64,000 bases of DNA from SZUA-229 sp036567985 (GCA_036567985.1 DATCTK010000025.1:1-64000); one strand, 5' to 3'; positions 46,900 to 56,427 are shown, numbered from the stretch's first letter. Notes: generated from the letters alone by a model not told the origin. Made by a program: numbers and translations.

Positions 46900-48921
46900 A
46901 TGCAAAAGTGGCTAATCGTTGGTTTGATCCTGTTTTCACGGCCTGTGAATGCTCTCAATGAGGGCAAAGATTTTTTTTCTATGTCACTTGAAGAGTTGAT
47001 GCAGGTTGAAATTACCGGCTCAACGCTTACTCCCGAAAGCCTGAAAACGGCACCTTCTGCGGTCACTGTTTTTACCCAGCAAGAGTTAAAGCGCATGGGG
47101 CTCGATACCCTGGGTGAACTAATGAACCTTGTGCCTGGTTTTCAGCTGTATCGCTCATCTGGCTCATCTATGGAAATGCCATTCTCATCTCGTGGGCGAC
47201 GTATTGGGCAAACCCCTGCAGAAATTCTGGTGATGATAGATGGCCAGCGATTTGACTCCCCACGCAGTAGTGGTAATGCTACTTTAGCACCTGCTTATCC
47301 ACTTAAACACATTGAGAAAGTTGAGTTTATTCGTGGGCCAGGCGCCGCTATTTATGGCTCAAATGCAATGATGGGGGTGATTAATATTGTTACCCAGTCG
47401 GGCGTAAATGATTTAAGCATTGGATATGGTAGTTATAATAGACGGCTGGCTTATGTGCAGTCCACACAAACATACGATGGTATGACTCTGGATTTGCTGG
47501 GGCATATTGAGGCTGATGATGGTGACAGTTTCAATGTGCAGGACACCTTTAGTGCAAATAGAATTGACACTGATGACCCCCGAAAGCTGGCTGATATAAA
47601 ACTAAAATTCAGCTGGGAAGATACACAGATACATATTCAGCACAATGAGTTTGAGGTAAATGACTTTTATGAGCTCAATACCATTTCAAATAACTTTAAC
47701 GAACGAGACGGGCAGATTAGTTCGATTTCACTCAAGCATGATTTTGAGTGGCAATCAGTTAACGCTTATTTCCGGCTTAGTCATAACCATTCTAATGCTT
47801 CTCTTTCATCTCAGTTAACGGCGGCAGGTGATTTATTCACGACGAGTAACCCCGCCAGTAATGATGCCATGTTTTTAAATGTTGATTTTAAAAACTATAC
47901 GGAGACACGTATTCAACAGCATAACGACTGGGAAATTAACAATAACAGCCGTCTGCAGTTTGGAGTTGAATTACGTCGCATAGATGCACCAGAATCATTT
48001 GCTGAAAATAATTTTGATTTAAGTGATCTGGCGAATGGTATTGTACCCATCCGCTACTATGGTGATTTTGATCAGGCAACGCCGGTTCAGGCTGCATCCA
48101 CGCGCGATATTCTCGGTCTTTATACCCAGTACTTACACACGCTGTTTGACACCACGCATCTCACGTTTGGATTGCGATATGATGACTTTACTGAGATTGA
48201 TTCACAGCTAAGCCCGCGGCTTGGTCTGGTGCATGAATTAAATGAAAATCACAGTGTTAAACTGTTATATGGAGAAGCCTTTCGTGCGCCATCAGAAGGT
48301 GAGCTCAACCTTCTGAATAATCTATTGGTTTTGGGCAACTCTGATTTAAAACCGGAAACGGTACAAAGTATAGACGTTATCTGGATGGGGCAATGGTCCA
48401 GCACGAATATTTCTCTGGGGTATTTTGAAAGTCGATTTAAAAACTCTATTGTGCTGATTGACGTGGGAGGTGGGGCGTTTATGTATCAGAATGCTTCTCA
48501 GGACCCTACCAAAGGATTTGAGTTTGAGTTGTGTCATGAGTTTAACGAGCACTGGTTGATGCGTGCCAGCTACACATATATTAGTGAAAAACCCTATTTA
48601 TCATTTCGCGAAGCAGACAGTCTTTCATCATTAATGATTAACTATCAACAGTCTAAGTGGAATGCTAACCTGATCGCATCCCATGCGGGAGAGCGTGAAA
48701 TGGCGACGGGTAATAGTAACGCCAATCTTGTAGCCCTCAATGACTACTGGCAGTTATTCGGAAAGTTGCGTTACAGTTTCACTAGCGATATTACGGGTTT
48801 TATTCAGGCAAAAAATTTATTAGATAAAGATTATTATACGCCTCCTGTAAATGCTGCATTAAATGAAGGTATTCCGAATCGAGGTCGTGAGTTTTTAGTC
48901 GGTCTTAGCTGGCAGTATTAA
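46900..48921 (+). CDS. TonB-dependent outer-membrane receptor
   Basis: A 673-residue protein with signal peptide (MQKWLIVGLILFSRPVNA), a plug domain (about 40-160: TAPSAVTVFTQQEL, RGRRIGQTPAEILVMIDGQ, VEFIRGPGAAIYGSNAMMGVINIVT) and a 22-strand-type barrel with many aromatic alternating strands, ending in WQY with a C-terminal aromatic. It should import a large ligand such as a siderophore, vitamin or other compound. Ligand unknown. It is visibly more AT-rich than the surrounding genes, suggesting transfer. The next gene (FeeM-like) shares this character. Confidence 0.88.
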   Translation: MQKWLIVGLILFSRPVNALNEGKDFFSMSLEELMQVEITGSTLTPESLKTAPSAVTVFTQQELKRMGLDTLGELMNLVPGFQLYRSSGSSMEMPFSSRGRRIGQTPAEILVMIDGQRFDSPRSSGNATLAPAYPLKHIEKVEFIRGPGAAIYGSNAMMGVINIVTQSGVNDLSIGYGSYNRRLAYVQSTQTYDGMTLDLLGHIEADDGDSFNVQDTFSANRIDTDDPRKLADIKLKFSWEDTQIHIQHNEFEVNDFYELNTISNNFNERDGQISSISLKHDFEWQSVNAYFRLSHNHSNASLSSQLTAAGDLFTTSNPASNDAMFLNVDFKNYTETRIQQHNDWEINNNSRLQFGVELRRIDAPESFAENNFDLSDLANGIVPIRYYGDFDQATPVQAASTRDILGLYTQYLHTLFDTTHLTFGLRYDDFTEIDSQLSPRLGLVHELNENHSVKLLYGEAFRAPSEGELNLLNNLLVLGNSDLKPETVQSIDVIWMGQWSSTNISLGYFESRFKNSIVLIDVGGGAFMYQNASQDPTKGFEFELCHEFNEHWLMRASYTYISEKPYLSFREADSLSSLMINYQQSKWNANLIASHAGEREMATGNSNANLVALNDYWQLFGKLRYSFTSDITGFIQAKNLLDKDYYTPPVNAALNEGIPNRGREFLVGLSWQY

Positions 48922-49046
48922 AGCGGGTTAATATGGTTTTAGTCATGTTCATAATGGTTTCAGATCAAAATTAAAATCTGTTATCAATTTTGCAGAATTG
49001 TATATCCATTCACTTTATATTGAGTTTTCTCATATAAGGAATAGTT

Positions 49047-49904
49047 ATGGATAAACAAGTGAATTATATTGAAAAACGCCGCAGTATTCGAATTCGTAGA
49101 TCTAAGTTGCTTAAAAATACAGAAAATATTGAATATAAAATTGCCATATCGACAGATGAGCTGGAGCAGGCATTTGAGCTGGTTACACAGCAATATGTTT
49201 CTGCTGGCTTGCATAACAAAAATGATGATCTTCGGATCACAAAATATCATTTGTTACCCAGCTGTAAAGTGTTTATTGCGATACAAAAAATGGCTGATTA
49301 CACAGAGAAGGTGGTTGGTACAATAACCATGATAGAAGATAGTTCAATGGGTTTGCCTATGGACGAGATCTATCCTGATCACTTGCAAAGTCTTCGAACG
49401 AACAATCATAAACTGGCTGAAGTAATTTGCCTGGCTGTTTCACCAGAGCAGTCTGCAATACACAATAATATAGTCATGTACCTGTATAAAATATGTTTGC
49501 AATTTTCACGTTTTATCCAGATTACCGACTTGCTCTGTACCGTAAAACCTAAACACACGACTTTTTATGAAGATCTGTTGCTCTTTAAGAGGGTCGGGGA
49601 TCTAGTTCCATACAGCTATGCAAAAAATAAACTTGTACAGGGTTATCAGTTAAATTTGCGTCAGGCTAATAATGAATTTGAAGAGGTATACAGCGGCATG
49701 GAGTTTGATGCCGATCTGCACCGGTTTTTTTTCACTGATACGAAGCAGTTTAATCGACCCTGTGGTAAAGGTGATGCGATGACACCTGAGCAACAGCGTT
49801 ACTTTTTCGAGAAAAGAACTCAACTTCTCAGCAGTTTAAGCCGTAAAGAGAAAAGTATACTAAGGGATGAATATGCAGGGAAACGGAAAATATTTCATTA
49901 CTGA
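49047..49904 (+). CDS. FeeM-like N-acyl amino acid synthase (GNAT fold)
   Basis: A 285-residue protein resembling FeeM-type N-acyl amino acid synthases, which join an acyl-ACP chain to an amino acid. LLPSCKVFIAI, a VGTITMIEDSSMGLPMDEIY block and HKLAEVICLAVSP are the characteristic segments; an FTDTKQF stretch and a charged tail follow. AAGGA precedes the ATG. Related proteins also occur with PEP-CTERM/exosortase systems, but none is visible here. AT-rich like the TonB receptor upstream; a product uptake-and-synthesis pair is only a guess. Confidence 0.65.
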   Translation: MDKQVNYIEKRRSIRIRRSKLLKNTENIEYKIAISTDELEQAFELVTQQYVSAGLHNKNDDLRITKYHLLPSCKVFIAIQKMADYTEKVVGTITMIEDSSMGLPMDEIYPDHLQSLRTNNHKLAEVICLAVSPEQSAIHNNIVMYLYKICLQFSRFIQITDLLCTVKPKHTTFYEDLLLFKRVGDLVPYSYAKNKLVQGYQLNLRQANNEFEEVYSGMEFDADLHRFFFTDTKQFNRPCGKGDAMTPEQQRYFFEKRTQLLSSLSRKEKSILRDEYAGKRKIFHY

Positions 49905-50096
49905 TGTTTATTAAACACTGTTGTGCAGCTGGCTGCATCACTGTAACTGCGTGTTGCATTGTTAATGAATTACTTTCATTCCCTCATACATGCTATTGCG
50001 AATAAAGCTCACTGCTGTTGCTCGATGGGTGTATATTGGTCGGCTTAATTGAGTAGACCGGTTCCGTTGGGTCAAGGTGCCTTTCAGTCGGTAATT

Positions 50097-50140
50097 CGCC
50101 CTGCTGACACATGCTATTGCCTGCCTGGCAGGGCGTTTTT
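50097..50140 (+). terminator. Rho-independent terminator ahead of the broken TauD gene
   Basis: CGCCCTGC (50097-50104) and GCAGGGCG (50128-50135) form a perfect 8-bp stem with a 23-nt loop, followed by TTTTT (50136-50140). It lies 190 bp after the acyl synthase stop and 17 bp before the TauD remnant. Either it ends the upstream gene or it ends a small RNA lying in 49905-50096. Confidence 0.65.
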
Positions 50141-50157
50141 CTGACCTGGCGCAGCCA

Positions 50158-50652
50158 ATGAGAAGAGGCCCTGGTGCAACAGTCTGCCAGTTGGGGCAAA
50201 AACGCACTGATGGACATGAGGTCGCCTATATTCTGTTACGCGACAAAAATCCTGATTATATCCGTGCCTTAATGGCACCCAACGCCATGACCATCCCGGC
50301 GCGTCTCGATGAGGGCGGCACGGTCGCTCGTCAGGAAGAACCCGGCCCGGTATTTAGCATCCTGCCGACGGGTGATCTGCATATGCGATACCCCATACGT
50401 GTCAATAATGTCATCTGGGCGCAGGATACATTGAGTAGGGAAGCTCTGTCTGCCCTGCAGGATATTCTTAATAACGAGTCGCCCTATATTTACCGTGTCC
50501 GACTGGAGTCAGGTATGGGCCTGGTGAGTAATAATGTGCTGCATGACCGTGCCGCCTTTACTGATGACGCCATGCATAAGCGCCATTATTATCGTGCTCG
50601 TTATTTTGATCGCCTCGCAGGAACTCGCATTGCGGATATTTATGATTTCTAA
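50158..50652 (+). pseudogene. TauD/TfdA-family dioxygenase remnant, N-terminus missing
   Basis: 164 residues match only the C-terminal half of TauD/TfdA-type Fe(II)/2-oxoglutarate dioxygenases: TDGHEVAYILL, MAPNAMTIPARLDEGG, PVFSILPTGDLHMRYPIR and the C-terminal metal/2-oxoglutarate motif SNNVLHDR with YRARYFDR. The HxD metal motif of the N-terminal half is absent, and the frame closes with a stop at 50092. A rho-independent terminator lies between. So the gene is truncated and probably inactive. No intact copy is in the window. Confidence 0.75.
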
Positions 50653-50808
50653 AGAAAGCACTTCAGTTCATTCATCAGGATCAAGACTCATGGTTCGAGA
50701 ACGGAGAGTTTTGTATCATGCGTTGTTTTCATGGCAGGTTTCGGAGTGTTTACTGTTCAGTGAATATGAACATGCCCCGGCAGGCTTAGCTGTTTGAGTA
50801 GAAGGTCC

Positions 50809-51090
50809 CTAGAGTATATATATAACAATCAGAATTGCTGAAAAAAAATAAAAATACAACAACATTGGCCAGCGTATCCATTCGGGCGCTGTTTTTAAGC
50901 CCATCAGATAATCAATTACCAACTGCCCCTTAAATAAAAAGCTCAGACAGATCAGCGCGATTTGCATGGCACCACTAAGCCATACAGACAATGCCGCATT
51001 GGCGCCGATAAGCAGCAGCAGAAATAGCCAGACGAGCCCCGGATTACGGCTCAGTTGAGTAGATAAAGTAGCGGGAATAGAATGATCCAT
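50809..51090 (-). CDS. norF: NorF-like small membrane protein (cytochrome oxidase subunit IV type)
   Basis: A 93-residue protein with three hydrophobic segments (VWLFLLLLIGANAALSVWL, ALICLSFLFKGQLVIDYL, LLYFYFFSAILIVIYIL). Size and position after norE match NorF, a small partner of NO reductase systems. It overlaps norE by 40 bp. The similarity is to cytochrome c oxidase subunit IV type proteins; the function of NorF is not well known. Confidence 0.7.
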   Translation of the reverse strand: MDHSIPATLSTQLSRNPGLVWLFLLLLIGANAALSVWLSGAMQIALICLSFLFKGQLVIDYLMGLKTAPEWIRWPMLLYFYFFSAILIVIYIL

Positions 51091-51659
51091 GCCAGGTCCA
51101 CCATGTGCCAGTAATTAATACAACCTTCCATACCCTGGTGACTGGCAGGCGTCGCCCATCCCAGTCGTAGGGTTAAAAGGCTCGTGCTTAATATCACAAT
51201 ACCGACTAATACATGCAGTAAATGATTGAAGGTAAGGTAGTAATAGAGAGTGAAAAAATAATTGCTCTGTACACTTAATCCCTGTGCGGCGTTCCACTGG
51301 TATTCCCAGTATTTTACGCCGCAGTATAATAAGCCGGCGCCGATAGCGGTGATTAACCAGTACTGAGATTGGCGGATTTTCCCCCGTCGTAAAGTGGCCA
51401 GTGACATGGCAACAAAAAAGCTGCTGCTGATCAGTATTAATGCGTTGCTAAGCCCGGCTGTTGTATTCAGCTGCGCAGGACCGGCTGCAAATTCTTCTGG
51501 ATAGAAATTTCGCACCACGATAAAAGCTATAAAGAAAAAAGCAAACTCGGTTAACTCTGCAAATATCAGTACCCAGACTGCAATACTCCCGTGTCTGGTT
51601 GATTCCAGCGAAGAGCTTTGCTGCCTGGAATCCCATGTTGTGTTTATTGCCTGTTGCAT
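51051..51659 (-). CDS. norE: NorE, cytochrome oxidase subunit III-like
   Basis: A 202-residue membrane protein from the ATG at 51659, homologous to cytochrome c oxidase subunit III. WVLIFAELTEFAFFFIAFIVVR, LLYCGVKYWEYQWN and NHLLHVLVGIVIL are typical. The ATG has GGAG upstream and starts 28 bp after the norQ stop; the frame continues 27 codons upstream inside norQ. NorE improves NO reductase function in other bacteria, without a defined mechanism. Confidence 0.85.
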   Translation of the reverse strand: MQQAINTTWDSRQQSSSLESTRHGSIAVWVLIFAELTEFAFFFIAFIVVRNFYPEEFAAGPAQLNTTAGLSNALILISSSFFVAMSLATLRRGKIRQSQYWLITAIGAGLLYCGVKYWEYQWNAAQGLSVQSNYFFTLYYYLTFNHLLHVLVGIVILSTSLLTLRLGWATPASHQGMEGCINYWHMVDLAWIILFPLLYLLN

Positions 51660-51687
51660 TAAAATGTCTACTCCACGCTCGGCGCGG

Positions 51688-52461
51688 TTAAAAATAATTG
51701 TCAATGATGTGCTCGATAGCGCGGATTGTATCTGCGTCATCCGTGAGTGGTTCGGCCATGCAGGCGGTGCATGCCTGGCGAGGTTCGAGTCCGGATTTTA
51801 TGAGAAATGCGCAATACACCAGCAATCGAGTGGAGGTAGCTTCTTCCAGATCGTGAGTATTGAGGCGTCGCAGATCGTTGGCCAGGCTGACCAGTTGTGT
51901 GGCTGTCTGTTTATCAATACCGCTTTCCTGGCAAACAATCACGACTTCCTGTTCTGGTGTTGGATAATCGAAACTCATGGCGACGAAACGCTGCCGTGTG
52001 CTGGGTTTGAGTCCCTTAATTACATTTTGATAACCCGGGTTGTATGAAAGCACCAGCATAAAATCCGGGTGGGCATCGAGCATTTCACCGGTACGTTCCA
52101 GTGATAATTGACGCCGGTGATCGGATAATGGATGAAGCACCACAGTGGTATCCTTGCGCGCTTCCACAACTTCGTCGAGGTAACAGATGCCGCCTTCACG
52201 CACGGCTCTTGTCAGCGGGCCGTCGTGCCAGTAGGTGCCATTTGCATCGATCAGGTGGCGCCCCACCAGATCGGAGGCGGTTAGGTCGTCATGGCAGGCA
52301 ATGGTGTGTAATGGACGATTCAGTTTTTCAGCCATGTACTGCACAAATCGTGTTTTACCACAGCCGGTTGGGCCTTTAATCAACACCGGCAGGTGATTGC
52401 TGGCCGCATGTTCAAAGATAGTGATTTCATTGTGCTGTGGGAGGTAAGTAATGTTTTCCAT
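51688..52461 (-). CDS. norQ: NorQ, MoxR-type AAA+ ATPase for NO reductase activation
   Basis: A 257-residue MoxR-family AAA+ ATPase with Walker A GPTGCGKT at 30-37, Walker B ICYLDEVVEA, and sensor LVLSYNPGYQN. It works with NorD to insert the non-heme iron of NorB. Reading on the - strand the order is norC-norB-norD-norQ-norE-norF; in many bacteria norQ precedes norD. Gap to norD is 20 bp. Confidence 0.93.
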   Translation of the reverse strand: MENITYLPQHNEITIFEHAASNHLPVLIKGPTGCGKTRFVQYMAEKLNRPLHTIACHDDLTASDLVGRHLIDANGTYWHDGPLTRAVREGGICYLDEVVEARKDTTVVLHPLSDHRRQLSLERTGEMLDAHPDFMLVLSYNPGYQNVIKGLKPSTRQRFVAMSFDYPTPEQEVVIVCQESGIDKQTATQLVSLANDLRRLNTHDLEEATSTRLLVYCAFLIKSGLEPRQACTACMAEPLTDDADTIRAIEHIIDNYF

Positions 52462-52481
52462 GGGTCGATTTCCTGGTCGTT

Positions 52482-54293
52482 TCAGTTCCGGGTCAGGTGG
52501 AGATACAGGTTGGGTAATATACGGGTTAGTTGCGTTGGGTCGGACACAATGCAGTAGCCCTTGTCACCGAAGATATAGGGCAGGTAGGTATTAGCATCCG
52601 TATCAATGGTGACACAAAAGGGGTGGATGCCTTCGCGTTTGGCTTCAAGAAATGCCTGGCGAGTATCCTCGATGCCGTAACGACCTTCGTACTGATCCAG
52701 GTCATTGGGCTTGCCATCGGAAATAATCAGTAATAGCTTTTGCGCGGTTTTCTGCAGTCGCAACACGTTTACCGATTGACGAATCGCGCTGCCCATGCGG
52801 GTGTAAAAACCGGGTTTGATTGCAAGTATACGGCCACGCACATGGTCGGAGTAGGGCTCGTTAAAGTTTTTAAGAATATGATAACGCACCTGTTTATTGC
52901 GAACCGAGGAAAAGCCATAAACGCCGAGTTGATCACTGGTACTACTGAGTGCTTCAGCAAACACCAGCAGCGCATCCCGAATAACATCTATTACGCGGGT
53001 ACTGGCATCAATGCCACAGTCTGTGGACATGGACAAATCAGCCAGCAGCAGACAGGACAGGTCACGGAACTGTTGTTGCCGGCTGCGATAACAGGCAGGT
53101 TCGTCACGATCTTTCTGGGGTTGGGTCACATGTTGAACCCAGGCATTCAGATCCAGTTCGTCACCCTGAATCTGTCGGTTGAGCCACTGGCTTTGTGGGT
53201 TCAACTGGGCGAAGCCGCGTTTTACCTTACGCACTTCGTTTTGTAGTTCCACCGGTAACGCTGAGGGTCTGGCGTCATCCGCCAGCATCGGTTGTAACAG
53301 GCAATAATCGGCACGCATTGCCTGTTTACGGAAATCCCACTCCGCTAATCGAATACCTTCACCCAGCGGTAACTCATCATTGGCGAGCGCGGGTAAGTCC
53401 ATATCAAAACGGATTTTACCGGCGCTGGCTCGGCGTTTGCGTGACAGGGTAATAATATCCAGGTCGTCGGCTGCAGCAGCGGCATCATCGTCAACATCTT
53501 CATCTTCCGGGCGGTCGACATTTATCTGCTCTGTCCAGCTGAATAAACTTTCCAGGCGGAACACCATAAGTCCGTCGGTTTCTTTCTCGTTGTCGACTCG
53601 CTGCGTCTGTTTACGGCCAATATGAATTTGTTGTGACTTCTGCTTTGCTATGGGAGCATCTTCGAGCTGGTCATCGGTAACCGAGCCTAAGGCTGTGAGT
53701 GGTGAAGGGTAGATCCATAACATAACCGGCAGTAGCTGGTTAGTGTCCGGTGGCAGGTGACTAATCGAACCGGGTTGCAGCAGTGCCTGTTGCAGGCTTT
53801 GCTCGCTGTGGTTGATCTGGCTGCCATAATAATCCTTGCGCATGTCGCAATAGGCTTCGGCCAGTTGCTGATAATATTTTGCAAGGCCAGGGCGTTGTTG
53901 CAGTAAGTGGCGGGTGGCCTGTTGATTTTCGTGACTCCAGTGCTGAATATCGGGCAGCTGGGCGGCCAATGCAGTCAGCCAGAAATATGCACGCTCGTTC
54001 AGCTCACGTACTGGAAAGATAGCCATGGTGGCAGGCAGGCGCAAGCTACGCTCATCCTGCCATGAAGGTGTAAAGCCCAGGTTGCCGGCCATGCGGTCAA
54101 CCAGGCGCTGGTACACGGGCGTCTTGCGTACAGTTGCGATTTCCACGGTTTTGCCGGGGTCTCCGCCCAGTGCGCGAAAATAGACTGCCAGTTCAGTACT
54201 AAGCTCAGTCAGTGCTACGCCAGCCTCCGGGTAGTCAAGGGTGGCGCGCCTGGTGATTAGCTTATGCCAGATTGAGCCAATATATTCTTCCAT
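52482..54293 (-). CDS. norD: NorD, VWA-domain NO reductase activation protein
   Basis: A 603-residue protein with a C-terminal von Willebrand factor A domain (about 400-600) holding the MIDAS motif DLSMSTD and the SDGKPND loop. A central acidic insert (DEDVDDDAAAAADDLDI) separates the N-terminal region. NorD acts with NorQ to activate the iron site of NorB. It is 127 bp downstream of norB, a gap that shows no clear gene or promoter. Confidence 0.92.
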   Translation of the reverse strand: MEEYIGSIWHKLITRRATLDYPEAGVALTELSTELAVYFRALGGDPGKTVEIATVRKTPVYQRLVDRMAGNLGFTPSWQDERSLRLPATMAIFPVRELNERAYFWLTALAAQLPDIQHWSHENQQATRHLLQQRPGLAKYYQQLAEAYCDMRKDYYGSQINHSEQSLQQALLQPGSISHLPPDTNQLLPVMLWIYPSPLTALGSVTDDQLEDAPIAKQKSQQIHIGRKQTQRVDNEKETDGLMVFRLESLFSWTEQINVDRPEDEDVDDDAAAAADDLDIITLSRKRRASAGKIRFDMDLPALANDELPLGEGIRLAEWDFRKQAMRADYCLLQPMLADDARPSALPVELQNEVRKVKRGFAQLNPQSQWLNRQIQGDELDLNAWVQHVTQPQKDRDEPACYRSRQQQFRDLSCLLLADLSMSTDCGIDASTRVIDVIRDALLVFAEALSSTSDQLGVYGFSSVRNKQVRYHILKNFNEPYSDHVRGRILAIKPGFYTRMGSAIRQSVNVLRLQKTAQKLLLIISDGKPNDLDQYEGRYGIEDTRQAFLEAKREGIHPFCVTIDTDANTYLPYIFGDKGYCIVSDPTQLTRILPNLYLHLTRN

Positions 54294-54420
54294 CGCTTAT
54301 CTGTATCTCACGCTATTTAAATTTTTCATTATTGAGTCCTGTGTCCTGTTTTGTGATTTGCGTTGCTGGAAATGTGACACATCCCTGTGTCTGTTAATGC
54401 CGTTTGTTACTGGCTATGCA

Positions 54421-55857
54421 TTAACTGCAACTACCGCAGCAGGCGCCACCGCCGATCTTACCGTCGCTTGTCGAGGTCGCATCTTTCTCAGCCACGAAGA
54501 AGCTGGCGAAGTAAGTGATCAGTCCGACGGTAAACAATGCACCACAGGCGAATCGTATCCAGTAAATCGGCATCATCTTGTCCTGCGTCGCCATAAAGCC
54601 AAGTGCTGTTGCATCGTCAGGAATCCGTTGCAACGCTACCTGTACAGCGCCGGCGGCAGTCAGTGCCAGTGTTATGCCGATCATCGCAATACACATTAAC
54701 CAGAACGCGATACGTTCAACCCGCTGGGCCCTGGCCGAATTGCCCTGAGGGCGGCCGCGCATAATCGGCATGGTGTAGGAAATAATCGTCATCACTATCA
54801 TCGCGTAGGCACCAAAGAAGGCGAGGTGGCCATGCGCCGCGGTAATCTGGCTACCGTGCGTGTAGTAATTAACCGGTGCCAGTGTGTGCAGAAAACCCCA
54901 GACACCTGCGCCGAGGAACGCCATAATGGCCGTGCCCAGTGCCCACAGTGTTGCGACTTCGTTACCATGCTGGTGACGTCGTTGGCTCACCATACGAAAC
55001 GCGAATAGCACCATCATAAAGAACGGTATTGGTTCAATCGCTGAGAAAATAGAGCCGAGCCACAGCCAGTAAGTGCCAGGACCTATCCAGAAATAATGGT
55101 GACCCATGCCGATCAATCCTGAGATCAGCGCCATGGCAATAATTACATACAGCCACTTTTCGATAATCTCACGGTCAACACCTGTCACCTTGATGAGTAC
55201 GAATGCCAGAATGGCGCCCATAATCAGTTCCCACACGCCTTCCACCCACAGGTGTACAACCCACCACCAGAAGAATTTATCCAGCACAAGGTTTTCCGGG
55301 TTGTAAAATGCGAACATCCAGAACACGGCCATACCGATCAGGCCGGTAATGAGCACCATATTGATGACGGTTTTACGGCCTTTAAGTACGGTCATGCCGA
55401 TATTGAAAATAAACGCCACTACCACCAGTGCAATACCGATCTTGGTTATGGTGGGTTGTTCGAGAAATTCACGACCCATGGTGGGTAGCAACTCGTTTTG
55501 TGTCAGTGCCGCCAGTTCCGCGTAGGGTACGAACAAATAACCAAGAATGGTTAAAACCCCGGCTGTCGCAAACACCCAGAAGGTGATTCTGGCTAACCCC
55601 GGGCTATACAGTTCGGTTTCGGACTCTTCCGGTACCAGGTAATAGGCAGCGCCCATAAAGCCAAACAACAGCCAGACGATTAACAGGTTGGTGTGTACCA
55701 TTCGGGCAACGTTAAACGGAATGTAGGGAAAGAGAAAATCCCCGACGACATATTGCAGACCGAGAATAAGGCCAAATATAATTTGCCCCGCAAAAAGCAT
55801 CAGTGCAAAAATAAAATACGGCTTTGCGACCGCCTGAGAACTAAATTTCATTGTCAT
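54421..55857 (-). CDS. norB: Nitric oxide reductase large subunit NorB
   Basis: A 478-residue heme-copper-oxidase-type membrane protein with 12 helices, the catalytic subunit reducing NO to N2O at heme b3/FeB. WVVHLWVEGVWELIMG holds FeB-site residues, GMGHHYFWIG contributes histidines and AHGHLAFFGAYAM is the heme-b3/b region. With NorC it forms cNOR. A cysteine-rich C-terminal tail, GGGACCGSCS, is unusual. It is 5 bp downstream of norC. Confidence 0.96.
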   Translation of the reverse strand: MTMKFSSQAVAKPYFIFALMLFAGQIIFGLILGLQYVVGDFLFPYIPFNVARMVHTNLLIVWLLFGFMGAAYYLVPEESETELYSPGLARITFWVFATAGVLTILGYLFVPYAELAALTQNELLPTMGREFLEQPTITKIGIALVVVAFIFNIGMTVLKGRKTVINMVLITGLIGMAVFWMFAFYNPENLVLDKFFWWWVVHLWVEGVWELIMGAILAFVLIKVTGVDREIIEKWLYVIIAMALISGLIGMGHHYFWIGPGTYWLWLGSIFSAIEPIPFFMMVLFAFRMVSQRRHQHGNEVATLWALGTAIMAFLGAGVWGFLHTLAPVNYYTHGSQITAAHGHLAFFGAYAMIVMTIISYTMPIMRGRPQGNSARAQRVERIAFWLMCIAMIGITLALTAAGAVQVALQRIPDDATALGFMATQDKMMPIYWIRFACGALFTVGLITYFASFFVAEKDATSTSDGKIGGGACCGSCS

Positions 55858-55862
55858 TCCCC

Positions 55863-56312
55863 TTAGCCCTGTTTATTGGGTGGCCAGTTGTTATCATTAA
55901 TGCGCGATGTCCAGATGAGAAAGTCCGACAGGTTATCCACTTCTTCTTTGGATAAGTTGAACTGCGGCATCTTTCGTCGACCGGGTGCGGGTAAAGGTTG
56001 CATGGCCATCCAGGCCTGCATGTAGCTCTTAAATGTTTCTTCATCACCGTTGCCATAGCGATCAAATACATTGGCAAGCTCCGGTGCAAAATAGGCGCCT
56101 TCTCCCATTAGTGAATGACAACCAACGCAATTATTTTCTTCCCATAGCGTTTTGCCATGTGCCACCGATTCCGTGATGTTTTCACGGTGGTCGCGTTCGG
56201 GCAGCACGCGCATGGTGTCCATTGTCAGGCCGAGCAACAATAAAAAGCAGAACAGGCTGCCGCCATAATAGATATTGCGCGACATGCTTTTAGTGAAAAA
56301 CTCAGTAGCCAT
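55863..56312 (-). CDS. norC: Nitric oxide reductase cytochrome c subunit NorC
   Basis: A 149-residue protein with one N-terminal membrane helix (about 14-32) and a periplasmic cytochrome c domain. The heme motif is C62-V-G-C65-H66 with a methionine ligand in the KMPQFNL segment. It passes electrons to NorB. AGGAGG lies upstream of the ATG. The divergent gene norR begins 324 bp away across a promoter region. Confidence 0.95.
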   Translation of the reverse strand: MATEFFTKSMSRNIYYGGSLFCFLLLLGLTMDTMRVLPERDHRENITESVAHGKTLWEENNCVGCHSLMGEGAYFAPELANVFDRYGNGDEETFKSYMQAWMAMQPLPAPGRRKMPQFNLSKEEVDNLSDFLIWTSRINDNNWPPNKQG

Positions 56313-56411
56313 GTTGCCTCCTTATTTGCTCGGACAGGTTAATAAAGGCTATGTCTTTCATCGGGTGGCCCCCTTGATAATTGGGTAAATAAACATTGTG
56401 TAATCAGGCAT

Positions 56412-56427
56412 TGCGATATGCGTGCCA
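56412..56427 (-). promoter_or_regulatory. Sigma-54 promoter of the norCBDQEF operon
   Basis: On the - strand the sequence TGGCACG-N4-TCGCA has a perfect -24 half and GC at the -12, 10 bp apart, differing from consensus TGGCACG-N4-TTGCA at one base. Transcription near 56400 would leave about 88 nt before norC. NorR, an activator of sigma-54 promoters, is encoded next door. Confidence 0.8.
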
